A stretch of 64,000 nt of DNA, taken from assembly GCF_900111375.1 (NCBI RefSeq), contig NZ_FOHB01000002.1, positions 212,992 to 276,991 of the forward strand, given 5' to 3'. Within the stretch, counting starts at the first letter, position 1. Every line of letters starts with the position of its first letter. The notes beneath the pieces were generated by a model that searched no databases, was not told the DNA's origin, and saw only the letters and a list, made by a program, of their open reading frames with translations. Source of the DNA: Pedococcus cremeus. Its GTDB lineage: Bacteria > Actinomycetota > Actinomycetes > Actinomycetales > Dermatophilaceae. Made by a program: the position numbers and the translations under genes. This document shows positions 54,725 to 63,228 of the stretch, one piece after another.

Positions 54725-55548
54725 GCTCCTTCCGGCGCGTCGAGGCGGGCCATGCGGGCCAACACGCTCTCCGCGGTCGGCGCAGCCAGCTCGTCGACGA
54801 CGCGCCCGTCGCTGAGGAACACCACCTGGTCGGCGTAGGCGGCGGCGACCGGGTCGTGGGTGACCATGACGATCGTCTGGCCCAGCGAGCGGGTGGCATC
54901 CCGCAGGAAGGCGAGCACGGCGGCACCGGAACGGGAGTCGAGGTTGCCCGTCGGTTCGTCGGCGAAGACCAGGTCGGGTCGGGCGACCAGCGCCCGGCCG
55001 ATCGCGACCCGCTGCTGCTGCCCTCCGGACAGCTGAGCCGGACGGTGCTCGAGGCGGCCGCCCAGCCCGAGCATGTCGACGAGCTCGGCGCGCCAGGCGG
55101 GGTCGGGTCGCCGGCCCGCCAGGGTCAGGGGCAGGGCAATGTTCTCGGCGGCGGTGAGGGCCGGCACCAGGTTGAAGGCCTGGAACACGAACCCGAGCCG
55201 CTCCCGTCGCAGCAGGGTGCGCTCGCGCTCGGAGAGCGTCGTCAGGTCGGTGTTGCCCAGGAGGATCCGTCCCGAGTCGATGTGGTCGAGGCCGGCGAGG
55301 GCGTGGACGAGCGTCGACTTGCCTGACCCCGAGGGGCCCATCACGGCGGTGAACCGGCCGCTGGGGATGGTGACGCTGGCGGAGTCGAGCGCGCGGACGG
55401 CTGCCTCTCCGCGTCCGTAGGTCTTCACGACGTCGACGGCGCGTGCGGCAGCCGGCGTCGGTGCGGGGGTCTCGTCAGGGCGCGGGGCGGTGAGGGGGGT
55501 CGGGGTGGTGGTCGTGGGAGTGGTGGTGGTGGTCGTGGGGGTGGTCAT
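54721..55548 (-). CDS. ABC transporter ATP-binding protein (LolD/MacB type)
   Basis: 275 residues. Walker A GPSGSGKST, Q-loop VFQAFNLVPALTAAEN, signature LSGGQQQRVAIGRAL, Walker B LVFADEPTGNLDS and the H-loop THDP. The N-terminal 35 residues are a Thr/Pro-rich stretch (TTPTTTTTTPTTTTP) unlike the family and probably disordered; a later start would remove it but no good candidate precedes AVDVVKTYG. GTGA overlap with the permease gene. Confidence 0.92.
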   Translation of the reverse strand: MTTPTTTTTTPTTTTPTPLTAPRPDETPAPTPAAARAVDVVKTYGRGEAAVRALDSASVTIPSGRFTAVMGPSGSGKSTLVHALAGLDHIDSGRILLGNTDLTTLSERERTLLRRERLGFVFQAFNLVPALTAAENIALPLTLAGRRPDPAWRAELVDMLGLGGRLEHRPAQLSGGQQQRVAIGRALVARPDLVFADEPTGNLDSRSGAAVLAFLRDATRSLGQTIVMVTHDPVAAAYADQVVFLSDGRVVDELAAPTAESVLARMARLDAPEGA

Positions 55549-55575
55549 GGTGGCTCCTGGGTGGGGGTGGCCGGG

Positions 55576-55740
55576 TCAGCGGAGCCCGGTCAGGACGGGC
55601 GAGATGGCGTGGCTCGGCTCGGCGGAGGGGGAGTGGCCGGCGGAGCGGCTGACGGCGTGGGTCACGGCGGAGCGGCTGTGTGCCGTCCTGGCGCGGCGCG
55701 GCCTGTGGAGGCGGGCGAGCCGGGTGCGGAGCGTGCTCAT
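55576..55740 (-). CDS. Small basic protein, unknown
   Basis: 54 residues, rich in Arg, Ser and His (MSTLRTRLARLHRPRRAR). The start ATG 55740 has AGAGG about nine bases upstream and third codon positions are strongly G/C. It lies 27 bases before the ABC ATPase start and after copZ on the same strand. No domain recognised; it could be a spurious frame. Confidence 0.4.
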   Translation of the reverse strand: MSTLRTRLARLHRPRRARTAHSRSAVTHAVSRSAGHSPSAEPSHAISPVLTGLR

Positions 55741-55845
55741 GGGGAGGTTCCTCTCGTGGTGGACGGGCGTGGTGGACGGGCGTGGTGGCCGGGCAGGGGG
55801 ATCGCGGTGGGTGGGCGGCGGGCGCTGCCCGCCGCCCACCCGGCG

Positions 55846-56079
55846 TCAGGGGAGGAGGGCGTAGCCGGCCTCGTCGACGGCGGCGGCGATGTCGGCCCGG
55901 TCGACGGGCCGGGTGGCGGTCACCGTGACCGTGCCGGTGGGGAGGTCGACGGTGACGGCCTCCACCCCGGCGACGGCCGAGATCTCCTCCGTGACGGCAC
56001 GCTGGCAGTGCGAGCAGGTCATGCCGGTGACCGTGAAGGTGGTCGAGCCGACGAAGGTGCGAGGGGTGCTGGACAGCAT
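55846..56079 (-). CDS. copZ: CopZ-like heavy-metal-associated copper chaperone
   Basis: 77 residues, one ferredoxin-like HMA domain. Copper-binding GMTCSHC is at about residues 19-25, followed by AVTEEISAVAGVEAVTVDL and the C-terminal DEAGYALL. It delivers Cu(I) to the ATPase at 48787. ATG 56079 has CAGGAGC at ideal spacing. Seven 10-bp repeats lie just upstream. No CsoR-type repressor was found in the window. Confidence 0.93.
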   Translation of the reverse strand: MLSSTPRTFVGSTTFTVTGMTCSHCQRAVTEEISAVAGVEAVTVDLPTGTVTVTATRPVDRADIAAAVDEAGYALLP

Positions 56080-56106
56080 GGGAGCTCCTGGGAACGAGTC
56101 GCTGGT

Positions 56107-56176
56107 GATGGGTGGTGATGGGTGGTGATGGGTCGTGATGGGTCGTGATGGGTCGTGATGGGTCGTGATGGGTGGT
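56107..56176. repeat. Seven tandem 10-bp repeats upstream of copZ
   Basis: GATGGGTSGT repeats seven times (variants with C or G at position 8), starting 28 bases upstream of the copZ start. It could be a slippage array in the promoter or leader of copZ. Confidence 0.95.
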
Positions 56177-56253
56177 GCGGTGTGGTTCGAGGTTCGCCGG
56201 TGGGGTGGTCCGCTCTCGCCGGGAAAACCACCGGGATGTGGGGGGAGGGGGCG

Positions 56254-57777
56254 TCAGTGGCCGTGCCCTCCGTGCCCTCCGTGCCCGCCATGCCCTCCGT
56301 GGCCGGCGCCGGCCGCCGTGCCGCGGGGGACCGCGACCAGTGCCAGGACGAACAGGGCGGCGAGGACGCCGGCCGCGGCGGTGAAGGCGCGGCCGTAGCC
56401 GTCGACGAGGCCGACCGTGCTGGTGAGGTCGCCGGCCACCGCGGTGAGTGCCGCGACGCCGAGCGCGGCGCCGATCTCGTGGCCGGTCATCATCAGCCCC
56501 GAGGCCAGGCCCGACTTCTCGGCCGGCACGTCGGCCATGGCCGCCACGGCGATCGCCACGAACATCGGACCGACTCCGGCGCCGACGACCAGCAGCCCCG
56601 GGAGCACATCGGCGGCATACGAGGTGCCGTGGGCGTTCGCCGCCAGCAGCAGCACGCCCGCTGCCATGACGACCAGCCCACCGAGGATGAGGTTCCGGGG
56701 ACCCACCCTGCCGATGACCTTGGAGGCCGCGGCGGCGGCGACGGTGATCGCGGCGGCCAGCGGGAGGAACTCCAGGCCGGCCACGACCGGCGAGGCGCCG
56801 AGAACGGACTGCAGGTGCAGCGAGGTCAGGAAGATCGCGCCGACCACGATGCCGGTGACACCTGCCATGACGGCCGAGGCCGACACCAGCGAGCGGATCC
56901 GCCAGGTGGCCGGGGGCACGAGGGGGTCGGCGGCGCGCCGCTCCAACCGGGCGAACGCGGCCAGCAGCACGGCGGCGACGGCGAGGGCGACCCAGGTGCG
57001 GGGCCCGGTCCAGCCCGCCGAGCGGGTGGCCTCGATGCCGGACACCAGGGCCAGCAGGCCGCCGACGAGGGTCGCCGCGCCGGGCAGGTCGAGGCGCCGC
57101 GCGGCACGGGGCTGCGAGTGGCCGCGGGTGACGGCGCGAAGGGTGCCGACGACGACGGCGACGCCGATGGGCACGTTGATGAAGAAGACGGCCCGCCACC
57201 CGAGGGCGCTGGTCAGCGCCCCGCCGAAGAGCACACCGGCGGCGATGCCGAGGCTGCCGACGGTGCCCCACACGGCCAGGGCGGTCTGGCGCTGCTTCCC
57301 CGCGTAGGCGGTCATGATGATCGACAGCGCGGCCGGCGTGAGCAGCGCGGCACCGGCACCCTGGGCGGCCCGTGAGAGCACCAGCTCCAGAGGGGTCTGG
57401 GCCACGCCGCTGGTGAGCGACGCCGCGGTGAACAGCCCGACGCCGGCGAGGAAGGCGCCGCGCCGGTTGAGGAGGTCGGCCACCCGCCCACCGAGGAGCA
57501 GCAGACCGCCGGACAGCAGCACGTAGGCGCTGACCGTCCACTGGTACTCGCCGGGGGACAGGTGCAGCGACCGGCTGATCGACGGCAGGGCGACGTTCAC
57601 CACGGAGACGTCGAGGATGACCATGAACTGGGCGGCGATCATCAGGGCGAAGACCGCCCAGGAGCGTCGCGGTTCGGGTGTGTGCCCGTCGGCGGCCGGG
57701 GTGTGGGGGGACGTCGGGTATGCCGTGTGGTGGCCGTGCGGGGGTGCCGGCGAGTCGGCGGCGGTGTGCGGTGACAT
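56254..57777 (-). CDS. DHA2 MFS exporter with His/Gly-rich tail
   Basis: 507 residues, 14 helices. DHA2 signature LDVSVVNVALPSI, motif A GGRVADLLNRRGAF and motif C GVLFGGAL are present. The cytosolic N-terminus is His-rich (PPHGHHTAYPTSPH) and the protein ends in a run of HGG repeats (16 residues), both potential metal-binding sequences. It lies beside copper genes, so a metal or metal-chelate exporter is possible, though the family usually exports drugs. ATG 57777 has CAGGAG. It diverges from the LuxR regulator across 135 bases. Confidence 0.88.
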   Translation of the reverse strand: MSPHTAADSPAPPHGHHTAYPTSPHTPAADGHTPEPRRSWAVFALMIAAQFMVILDVSVVNVALPSISRSLHLSPGEYQWTVSAYVLLSGGLLLLGGRVADLLNRRGAFLAGVGLFTAASLTSGVAQTPLELVLSRAAQGAGAALLTPAALSIIMTAYAGKQRQTALAVWGTVGSLGIAAGVLFGGALTSALGWRAVFFINVPIGVAVVVGTLRAVTRGHSQPRAARRLDLPGAATLVGGLLALVSGIEATRSAGWTGPRTWVALAVAAVLLAAFARLERRAADPLVPPATWRIRSLVSASAVMAGVTGIVVGAIFLTSLHLQSVLGASPVVAGLEFLPLAAAITVAAAAASKVIGRVGPRNLILGGLVVMAAGVLLLAANAHGTSYAADVLPGLLVVGAGVGPMFVAIAVAAMADVPAEKSGLASGLMMTGHEIGAALGVAALTAVAGDLTSTVGLVDGYGRAFTAAAGVLAALFVLALVAVPRGTAAGAGHGGHGGHGGHGGHGH

Positions 57778-57912
57778 GGCGCTCTCCTGTGGGAGTGGGA
57801 CTCCCGTGTGGGGTGGAAAGGACTGGACGCCAGTCAGGTTCGCCCGCAGGGCAGGTCGCTCTCGCCGGTGATTTCGCCGGGTTCTCGAACCGCCGGTGCT
57901 CGGCGCCCCGGC

Positions 57913-60645
57913 GTGGCTACGATCGGGCGGGTGCTGGGAGGCCGGGACCCTGAACGCGCAGTGATCGCCGCAGCGCTCGAGGCTGCTCGCAACGGCCGCG
58001 GCGGTGCGCTCGTCGTGCGCGGCGTCGCCGGGTCGGGGAAGTCCACCCTGTTGGCCGAGGCCGTCGCCGACCTCCCTGACATGACCGTGCTGCGGACCTC
58101 TGGTGTGGAGTCGGAGTCGCCCTTGGCGTTCGCCGCCCTGCAACGGCTGCTGTGGCCCCTGCGGGCGCGCGTCGGCACCCTGCCGGCTCCCCAGCAGGCG
58201 GCGCTGCGTGCGGCCCTGGGTGAGGCGGAGGGTGAGGGTGACCGGTTCCTGGCCTTCCTCGGCACGTTGAGCCTGCTCGCCGACGCGGGCGAGGATTCGC
58301 CGGTGGTCGCGGTCGTCGACGACGCCCACTGGCTCGACGACGCGTCTGCGGCGGCGCTGCTCTTCGCCGCCCGCCGCCTGGAGGCCGAGCACGTCGTGCT
58401 CCTGTTCGCCGCGCGGGAGGGCGACGACCGTCGTTTCGACGCGCCGGACCTGCCCACGGTGCTGCTCGGTGGCGTGTCCGGACCGGATGCCGATGCCCTG
58501 CTGGCAGCGCGAGCCGACGCGTCGATCGACCCGGCGGTACGGGACCACCTGGTGGAGGCGACCGCCGGGAACCCCCTGGCCCTGGTCGAGCTGTCCTCGG
58601 CGTTGAGCGGGGACCAGCTCGCCGGCCGCGTGCCCCTGCCGACCCCGCTGCCGCTGACCGGCGGCGTGGAGCGTGCCTTCCTCGACCGCTACCGGCGGCT
58701 GCCCGACGACGCGCAGCGGTTGCTGCTGGTCGCGGCGGCCGACGACACCGGCCGCCTCACCGTCGTCCGCGACGCCGCCGACCGGCTCGAGGCGGGTGAG
58801 GAGGCGCTCGACGCGGCGGAACGGGCGGGGCTGCTGAGCGTGGACGGCGTCGTGGTCTCGCTCTACCACCCCCTGGTCCGCTCGGCCGTCTACCGGGCTG
58901 CCACGAGCGCCGGGCGGCGCGCGGCCCACCGTGCGCTGGCCGAGGCGCTGCACGACGACGCCGACCGGCGCGCCTGGCACCTGGCGGCCACCGCCGACCG
59001 GCCCGACGTGCACGTGGTGTCCGCGCTCGACGGTGTCGCCGAGCGGGCTGCCAGCCGTGGCGGGCACGAGGCAGCCGCAGCCGCCTGGTCGCGAGCGGCT
59101 GAGCTCACCGAGAGCGGAGAGGACCGCGGACGACGCCTCTACCTGGCCGCCTCGTCAGCCTGGCTTGGCGCGCACCCGTCGAGGGCCGTGGCGCTGGCAG
59201 GGGCTGCGGCGCCGCACGTGACCGAGCCGGTCCTGCGCGCCCGGCTGCTCACCCTGCAGGGCCAGATCGCGTGGAACACCCGCTCGCTCAACGACGGCTA
59301 CGACCTCATCCTTCAGGCGGCGCAGGTGGCCGCCGAGGTCGACGAGGAGATGGCTCAGCAGCTGGCGATGCTGGCGGCGTCCCTGTCGGCGTTCGGCGCC
59401 CGGTCCCCCCGCCCGGTCGACCCGACCACCCTGGTCGGGCCGGGATCCGCGGACGCCGGCCCCCGCGCCCGTGCAGCAGACGCGCTGCGGCGCGGTTTCG
59501 TCGCGGTGTCAGACCGCGACTGGGCGACGGCCTCGGCCTCGTTCCATGAGGCGTTCGAGCTGACCGACGCGGACCCGGTCGACGACCACGTGCTCCAGCC
59601 GAACCTCGGTGTCGCCGCGTGGCTCGTGGACGACGACGAGCGCTGCCTGCGGCTGCACGAGGAACAGCTCACCGCCGCCCGGCGGTCGGGTGCGCTCACC
59701 ATGGTCGAGCACGCCCTGACCCGCGGCGTCTACACGCAGGTCTCGACCGGCGCCTGGTCCACGGCGGCGGCCGCCGCTGCCGAGGCGCTGCCGCTGGCCT
59801 CGAGCACCGGCCACCTCGGCATGACCGCACTTCCCACGGTGGAGCTGGCCCTCGTGGAGGCCTTGCGGGGGGACGAGGGCGCGGACCTCCACCTGGACGA
59901 GGTCGCCGAGATCCGGGAGCGGCACCGGGTCGGGATCACCGACAGCATCGTCCTCGACCTCATGCAGTGGGCGCGTGCCCTGCGCGCCGCGGACCAGCCG
60001 GACACCGCGCTGCACCACCTGAACCAGGTGCAGGGTCCGTGGGTCCGACGGATGGCCGCTCCGGACCTCTTCGACGCCGCCGTCCGCAGCGGCCGGACCG
60101 ACATCGCGCAGGAGTGGCTGGACGAGCTGACGGTCTTCGCGGCGGGGGTGGGGACCGCGGCCGCGACGGCTCTCGTCGAGCACGGGCGCGCCGTGGTCGC
60201 GGTGGGCAACGACGCCGAGGAGCACTTCCGGCGGGCGCTGGCCGCGCACGTCCACTCGCCACGCGTGCCCAACCGCGCCAGGACCGAGCTCGCGTTCGGG
60301 GAGTGGCTGCGTCGCGCTCGCCGCCGGGTCGACGCACGGGAGCACCTGCGCGCTGCGCTGGCAACCTTCGAGGAGCTCGGTGCCGCGCCGTTGGCGGAGC
60401 GCGCCGCCCAGGAGCTGCGGGCGTCGGGGGAGACGGCACGCCGACGCGACGTCTCCACCGCCACCGACCTGACCGCGCAGGAACGGCAGGTGGCCGCCCT
60501 GGTCCGACAGGGCCTGTCCAACAAGGATGCCGCCGCCCGGCTGTTCGTCAGCCCGCGCACCATCGACTTCCACCTGCGCAACGTCTTCAGCAAGCTCGGC
60601 GTCTCCTCGCGTGCCGAGCTCACCGCCCTCGCCCTGGAGCTCTGA
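57913..60645 (+). CDS. Large AAA/LuxR-family (LAL) transcriptional regulator
   Basis: 910 residues. N-terminal AAA ATPase with Walker A GVAGSGKST (about 40) and Walker B VVAVVDDAHWLDD; a long helical TPR-like middle; C-terminal LuxR helix-turn-helix LTAQERQVAALVRQGLSNKD..SPRTIDFHLRNVFSKLG (about 850-905). This is the LAL (MalT-like) type, activated by ligand and ATP. GTG 57913 or 57931. The divergent DHA2 exporter is the obvious candidate target, and the small membrane gene downstream another. Ligand unknown. Confidence 0.9.
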   Translation: MATIGRVLGGRDPERAVIAAALEAARNGRGGALVVRGVAGSGKSTLLAEAVADLPDMTVLRTSGVESESPLAFAALQRLLWPLRARVGTLPAPQQAALRAALGEAEGEGDRFLAFLGTLSLLADAGEDSPVVAVVDDAHWLDDASAAALLFAARRLEAEHVVLLFAAREGDDRRFDAPDLPTVLLGGVSGPDADALLAARADASIDPAVRDHLVEATAGNPLALVELSSALSGDQLAGRVPLPTPLPLTGGVERAFLDRYRRLPDDAQRLLLVAAADDTGRLTVVRDAADRLEAGEEALDAAERAGLLSVDGVVVSLYHPLVRSAVYRAATSAGRRAAHRALAEALHDDADRRAWHLAATADRPDVHVVSALDGVAERAASRGGHEAAAAAWSRAAELTESGEDRGRRLYLAASSAWLGAHPSRAVALAGAAAPHVTEPVLRARLLTLQGQIAWNTRSLNDGYDLILQAAQVAAEVDEEMAQQLAMLAASLSAFGARSPRPVDPTTLVGPGSADAGPRARAADALRRGFVAVSDRDWATASASFHEAFELTDADPVDDHVLQPNLGVAAWLVDDDERCLRLHEEQLTAARRSGALTMVEHALTRGVYTQVSTGAWSTAAAAAAEALPLASSTGHLGMTALPTVELALVEALRGDEGADLHLDEVAEIRERHRVGITDSIVLDLMQWARALRAADQPDTALHHLNQVQGPWVRRMAAPDLFDAAVRSGRTDIAQEWLDELTVFAAGVGTAAATALVEHGRAVVAVGNDAEEHFRRALAAHVHSPRVPNRARTELAFGEWLRRARRRVDAREHLRAALATFEELGAAPLAERAAQELRASGETARRRDVSTATDLTAQERQVAALVRQGLSNKDAAARLFVSPRTIDFHLRNVFSKLGVSSRAELTALALEL

Positions 60646-60751
60646 GCCCCACCACGGTCGTGCCGCCGCACATCCCGGCGGTTTACCCGGCGTGAGCCGG
60701 TCCGCCGACTCCTAGCGTCCGTTGCAGACGCGCTCGGACGAAGGAGACACC

Positions 60752-61273
60752 ATGGCCACCACCACTCCCGGAACCGCCACCCCTCTGCTTGCTACCGCGA
60801 CCACCGCGACCACCGCGACCACCGCGGCGTGCGAGCCGGCGCAACCCTCGACGCGGCGACCGTGGCTCCTCCGGCGCTGGCCCACCGGCGTCGGCCTGGT
60901 CCTGGCCGTCGCCAGTGTCGCCGCCATGACGCTTCTGCCCGAGCCCGCCCGTCCCTGGGTCGGTGCGTGGTGGGTGCTGACCGCTGAGGTCGTCTACCTC
61001 AGCTGGGGCACCGCGCGGGGTGACCTCGGCGAGCGACGCTGGCTGACGGCAGAGACCGCCGGGGTGCTGGCCTTCGGTGCCGTGGCGCTAGCGGTCGTCG
61101 CCGTCGACCCGTCGTCCGCGGCCCACGTCATGGCGGCCGGCTGGCTGGCCCACGCGCTCTGGGACGTGGCCCACCACCGCGCCGACAAGGTCGTGCCCCG
61201 TTGGTATGCCGAGGCCTGCCTGGCCACCGACCTCACCGTGGCGGCCTCGCTCCTCACCATCGGCCTCGTCTGA
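60752..61273 (+). CDS. Small four-helix membrane protein
   Basis: 173 residues. A Thr/Ala-rich N-terminus (TTATTATTA) precedes about four helices (50-70, 76-95, 110-130, 150-172) with DVAHHRADKVVPRW before the last. No family I can name. ATG 60752 has AAGGAGACACC. It lies between the LuxR regulator and the flavin oxidoreductase, same strand, 43 bases before the latter; these two may form an operon. Confidence 0.7.
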   Translation: MATTTPGTATPLLATATTATTATTAACEPAQPSTRRPWLLRRWPTGVGLVLAVASVAAMTLLPEPARPWVGAWWVLTAEVVYLSWGTARGDLGERRWLTAETAGVLAFGAVALAVVAVDPSSAAHVMAAGWLAHALWDVAHHRADKVVPRWYAEACLATDLTVAASLLTIGLV

Positions 61274-61316
61274 CCGCCGCCGTCACCCACCTCACCCAGC
61301 CCCACAGGAGAACCTG

Positions 61317-62468
61317 ATGTCCACCAGCCCTCTCTTCCGCCGCGACCCGCTCGACCCACTCGACCCGTTCGACGTCGTCGTCATCGGCGCCGGGCAGGCC
61401 GGCCTCGCGCTCGGCCACCACCTGGCCCGCCGCGGCAGCAGCTTCGCCATAATCGAGGCCGGTCCGGAGGTCGGCCACTCCTGGCGGTCCCGCTGGGACT
61501 CGCTCCGGCTGTTCAGCCCGGCGCAGTACGACTCCCTGCCCGGCCTCGCGTTCCCGGCGCCCCCGGACACCCACCCCGGCAAGGACGACGTCGCCGACTA
61601 CCTGGCCGCCTACGCCAACCACTTCGCCCTGCCCGTGATGGTGGACACGCCCGTGCTGCGCGTCCACCGCGAGGGGGACGGCGGGTTCGTGGTCACGACA
61701 CCGAAGGGAACGCTGCGTGCCGCGCAGGTCGTGGTGGCAACCGGCCCCTTCCAGGTGCCCCGCATGCCCGAGGTCGCCACGCGGCTCGACGCGCAGGTCA
61801 CCCAGCTGCACAGCGCCGACTACCGCAACCCCGGGCAGCTCCCCGCAGGCGGGCACGTGCTCGTCGTCGGCGCGGCCAACTCCGGGCTGCAGATCGCCGC
61901 CGAGCTCGCCTCGAGCCGCACCGTCACGGTGGCCGTCGGATCCCAGCCGACGGAGCTGCCGCAGCGGGTCGCCCGCCGAGACCTGTTCTTCTGGCTGTCG
62001 AAGACCGGCTTCTTCACCCTGCCGGCCCACAGCCGGGTCGCGCGGCGGCTGCGGTCCCGCGGCGACATCGTGATCGGAACGAGGTCCTCCGCGCTTCGTC
62101 GCCGCGGCATCGGCTTCCGTCCGCGGCTCACCGGCCTCGCGGGACGCACCGCCCGCTTCGCCGACGGCAGCACGCTGGACGTGGATGCCGTGCTCTGGGC
62201 CACCGGGTACCGGTCCGACTACTCGTGGCTGCACGTCCCGGGTGTCGTCGTCGACGGCGAGGTGCGCCACCAACGCGGCGTGACGGAGGTGCCTGGCCTC
62301 TACTTCATCGGCCTGCCGTGGCAGACCTGCCGCGGCTCGGCGCTGCTCGGCTTCGTGGGCAAGGACGCCGCCGAGCTCGACGAGGTGATGGCGGCCCGTG
62401 CGACCGGGACCGCCACCAACCCGACTGCGACCGCTGTCCGCAGCAACCGGGCTACGGTGGCCCGATGA
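61317..62468 (+). CDS. Flavin-containing monooxygenase-like FAD/NAD(P) oxidoreductase
   Basis: 383 residues. FAD site VVVIGAGQAGLALGHHL (about 20-36), FMO-like FxGxxxHxxx region reduced to TQLHSADYRNP, NADP site VLVVGAANSGLQIAAEL (about 182-198) and C-terminal ATGYRSDYSWL. Resembles the CzcO-type or Baeyer-Villiger-like single-chain monooxygenases. ATG 61317 has CAGGAG. Its stop overlaps the racemase start (ATGA). Substrate unknown; CzcO naming comes from neighbourhood to metal genes in other species and is not evidence of function. Confidence 0.85.
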   Translation: MSTSPLFRRDPLDPLDPFDVVVIGAGQAGLALGHHLARRGSSFAIIEAGPEVGHSWRSRWDSLRLFSPAQYDSLPGLAFPAPPDTHPGKDDVADYLAAYANHFALPVMVDTPVLRVHREGDGGFVVTTPKGTLRAAQVVVATGPFQVPRMPEVATRLDAQVTQLHSADYRNPGQLPAGGHVLVVGAANSGLQIAAELASSRTVTVAVGSQPTELPQRVARRDLFFWLSKTGFFTLPAHSRVARRLRSRGDIVIGTRSSALRRRGIGFRPRLTGLAGRTARFADGSTLDVDAVLWATGYRSDYSWLHVPGVVVDGEVRHQRGVTEVPGLYFIGLPWQTCRGSALLGFVGKDAAELDEVMAARATGTATNPTATAVRSNRATVAR

Positions 62469-63157
62469 GGCTCCTCGGGGTGCTGGGCGGGATGAGCTGG
62501 ACGAGCACGGCGGAGTACTACCGCCTGCTCAACCAGGGTGTGGCTGCCCGGCTGGGCGGCCTGCACTCGGCGCGGCTGCTGCTGCACAGCGTCGACTTCG
62601 GCCCGGTCGCAGCGATGCAGCACGACGGCGACTGGCGGGGCACCGCAGCCGTGCTGGCCGAGGCCGCCCGCGGTCTCCAGCGCGGGGGAGCGGAGGGCCT
62701 GCTGCTCGCCACCAACACCATGCACAAGGTGGCCGACGAGGTGGAGGCCGCGAGCGGCATACCGTTGCTGCACATCGCCGACGCCACTGCGGCGCGGGTG
62801 CTCGCCGACGGGCGCGGCACCGTCGGGCTCCTGGCCACCGCCTTCACGATGGAGCAGGACTTCTACGTCGGCCGGCTGCGCGAGCACGGGCTCGACGTGC
62901 TCGTGCCCGACGAGGAGGAGCGCGCCGACGTGCACCGGATCATCTACGACGAGCTGTGCCTCGACGTCGTGCGCGACCAGTCGCGCGAGCGGTACCGCGA
63001 GGTGATGGCGAGCCTGGCGCAGCGCGGGGCCGAGGCGGTCATCCTCGGCTGCACCGAGATCGGGCTGCTCGTCGGTGACGGCGACTCACCGGTGCCGCTC
63101 TACGACACCACCGCCGTCCACGCCGAGCAGGCCGTCGACTGGATGCTGTCGGGCTGA
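62465..63157 (+). CDS. Aspartate/glutamate racemase family protein (YgeA-like)
   Basis: 230 residues. LGGMSWTSTAEYY at the N-terminus and two catalytic regions: LLATNTMHKV (Thr in place of the first Cys) and ILGCTEIGLLV (second Cys kept). E. coli YgeA, a broad-specificity amino-acid racemase, shows a similar Thr/Cys pair, so a PLP-independent racemase activity is plausible. Coupled to the oxidoreductase by ATGA. Followed by a long inverted repeat. Confidence 0.85.
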   Translation: MRLLGVLGGMSWTSTAEYYRLLNQGVAARLGGLHSARLLLHSVDFGPVAAMQHDGDWRGTAAVLAEAARGLQRGGAEGLLLATNTMHKVADEVEAASGIPLLHIADATAARVLADGRGTVGLLATAFTMEQDFYVGRLREHGLDVLVPDEEERADVHRIIYDELCLDVVRDQSRERYREVMASLAQRGAEAVILGCTEIGLLVGDGDSPVPLYDTTAVHAEQAVDWMLSG

Positions 63158-63228
63158 GCCGAAGGGTGCCGGATGGCGCCCACGCCGCGGCGGGTGGCAG
63201 CCGTCCGGCACCCCTCGGTGGCTCAGCC
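63152..63228. terminator. Long imperfect inverted repeat between convergent genes
   Basis: GGCTGAGCC...GGGTGCCGGA pairs with TCCGGCACCC...GGCTCAGCC over about 22 bases per arm. The stems include the stop codons of both convergent genes, a compact bidirectional terminator. Confidence 0.75.
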
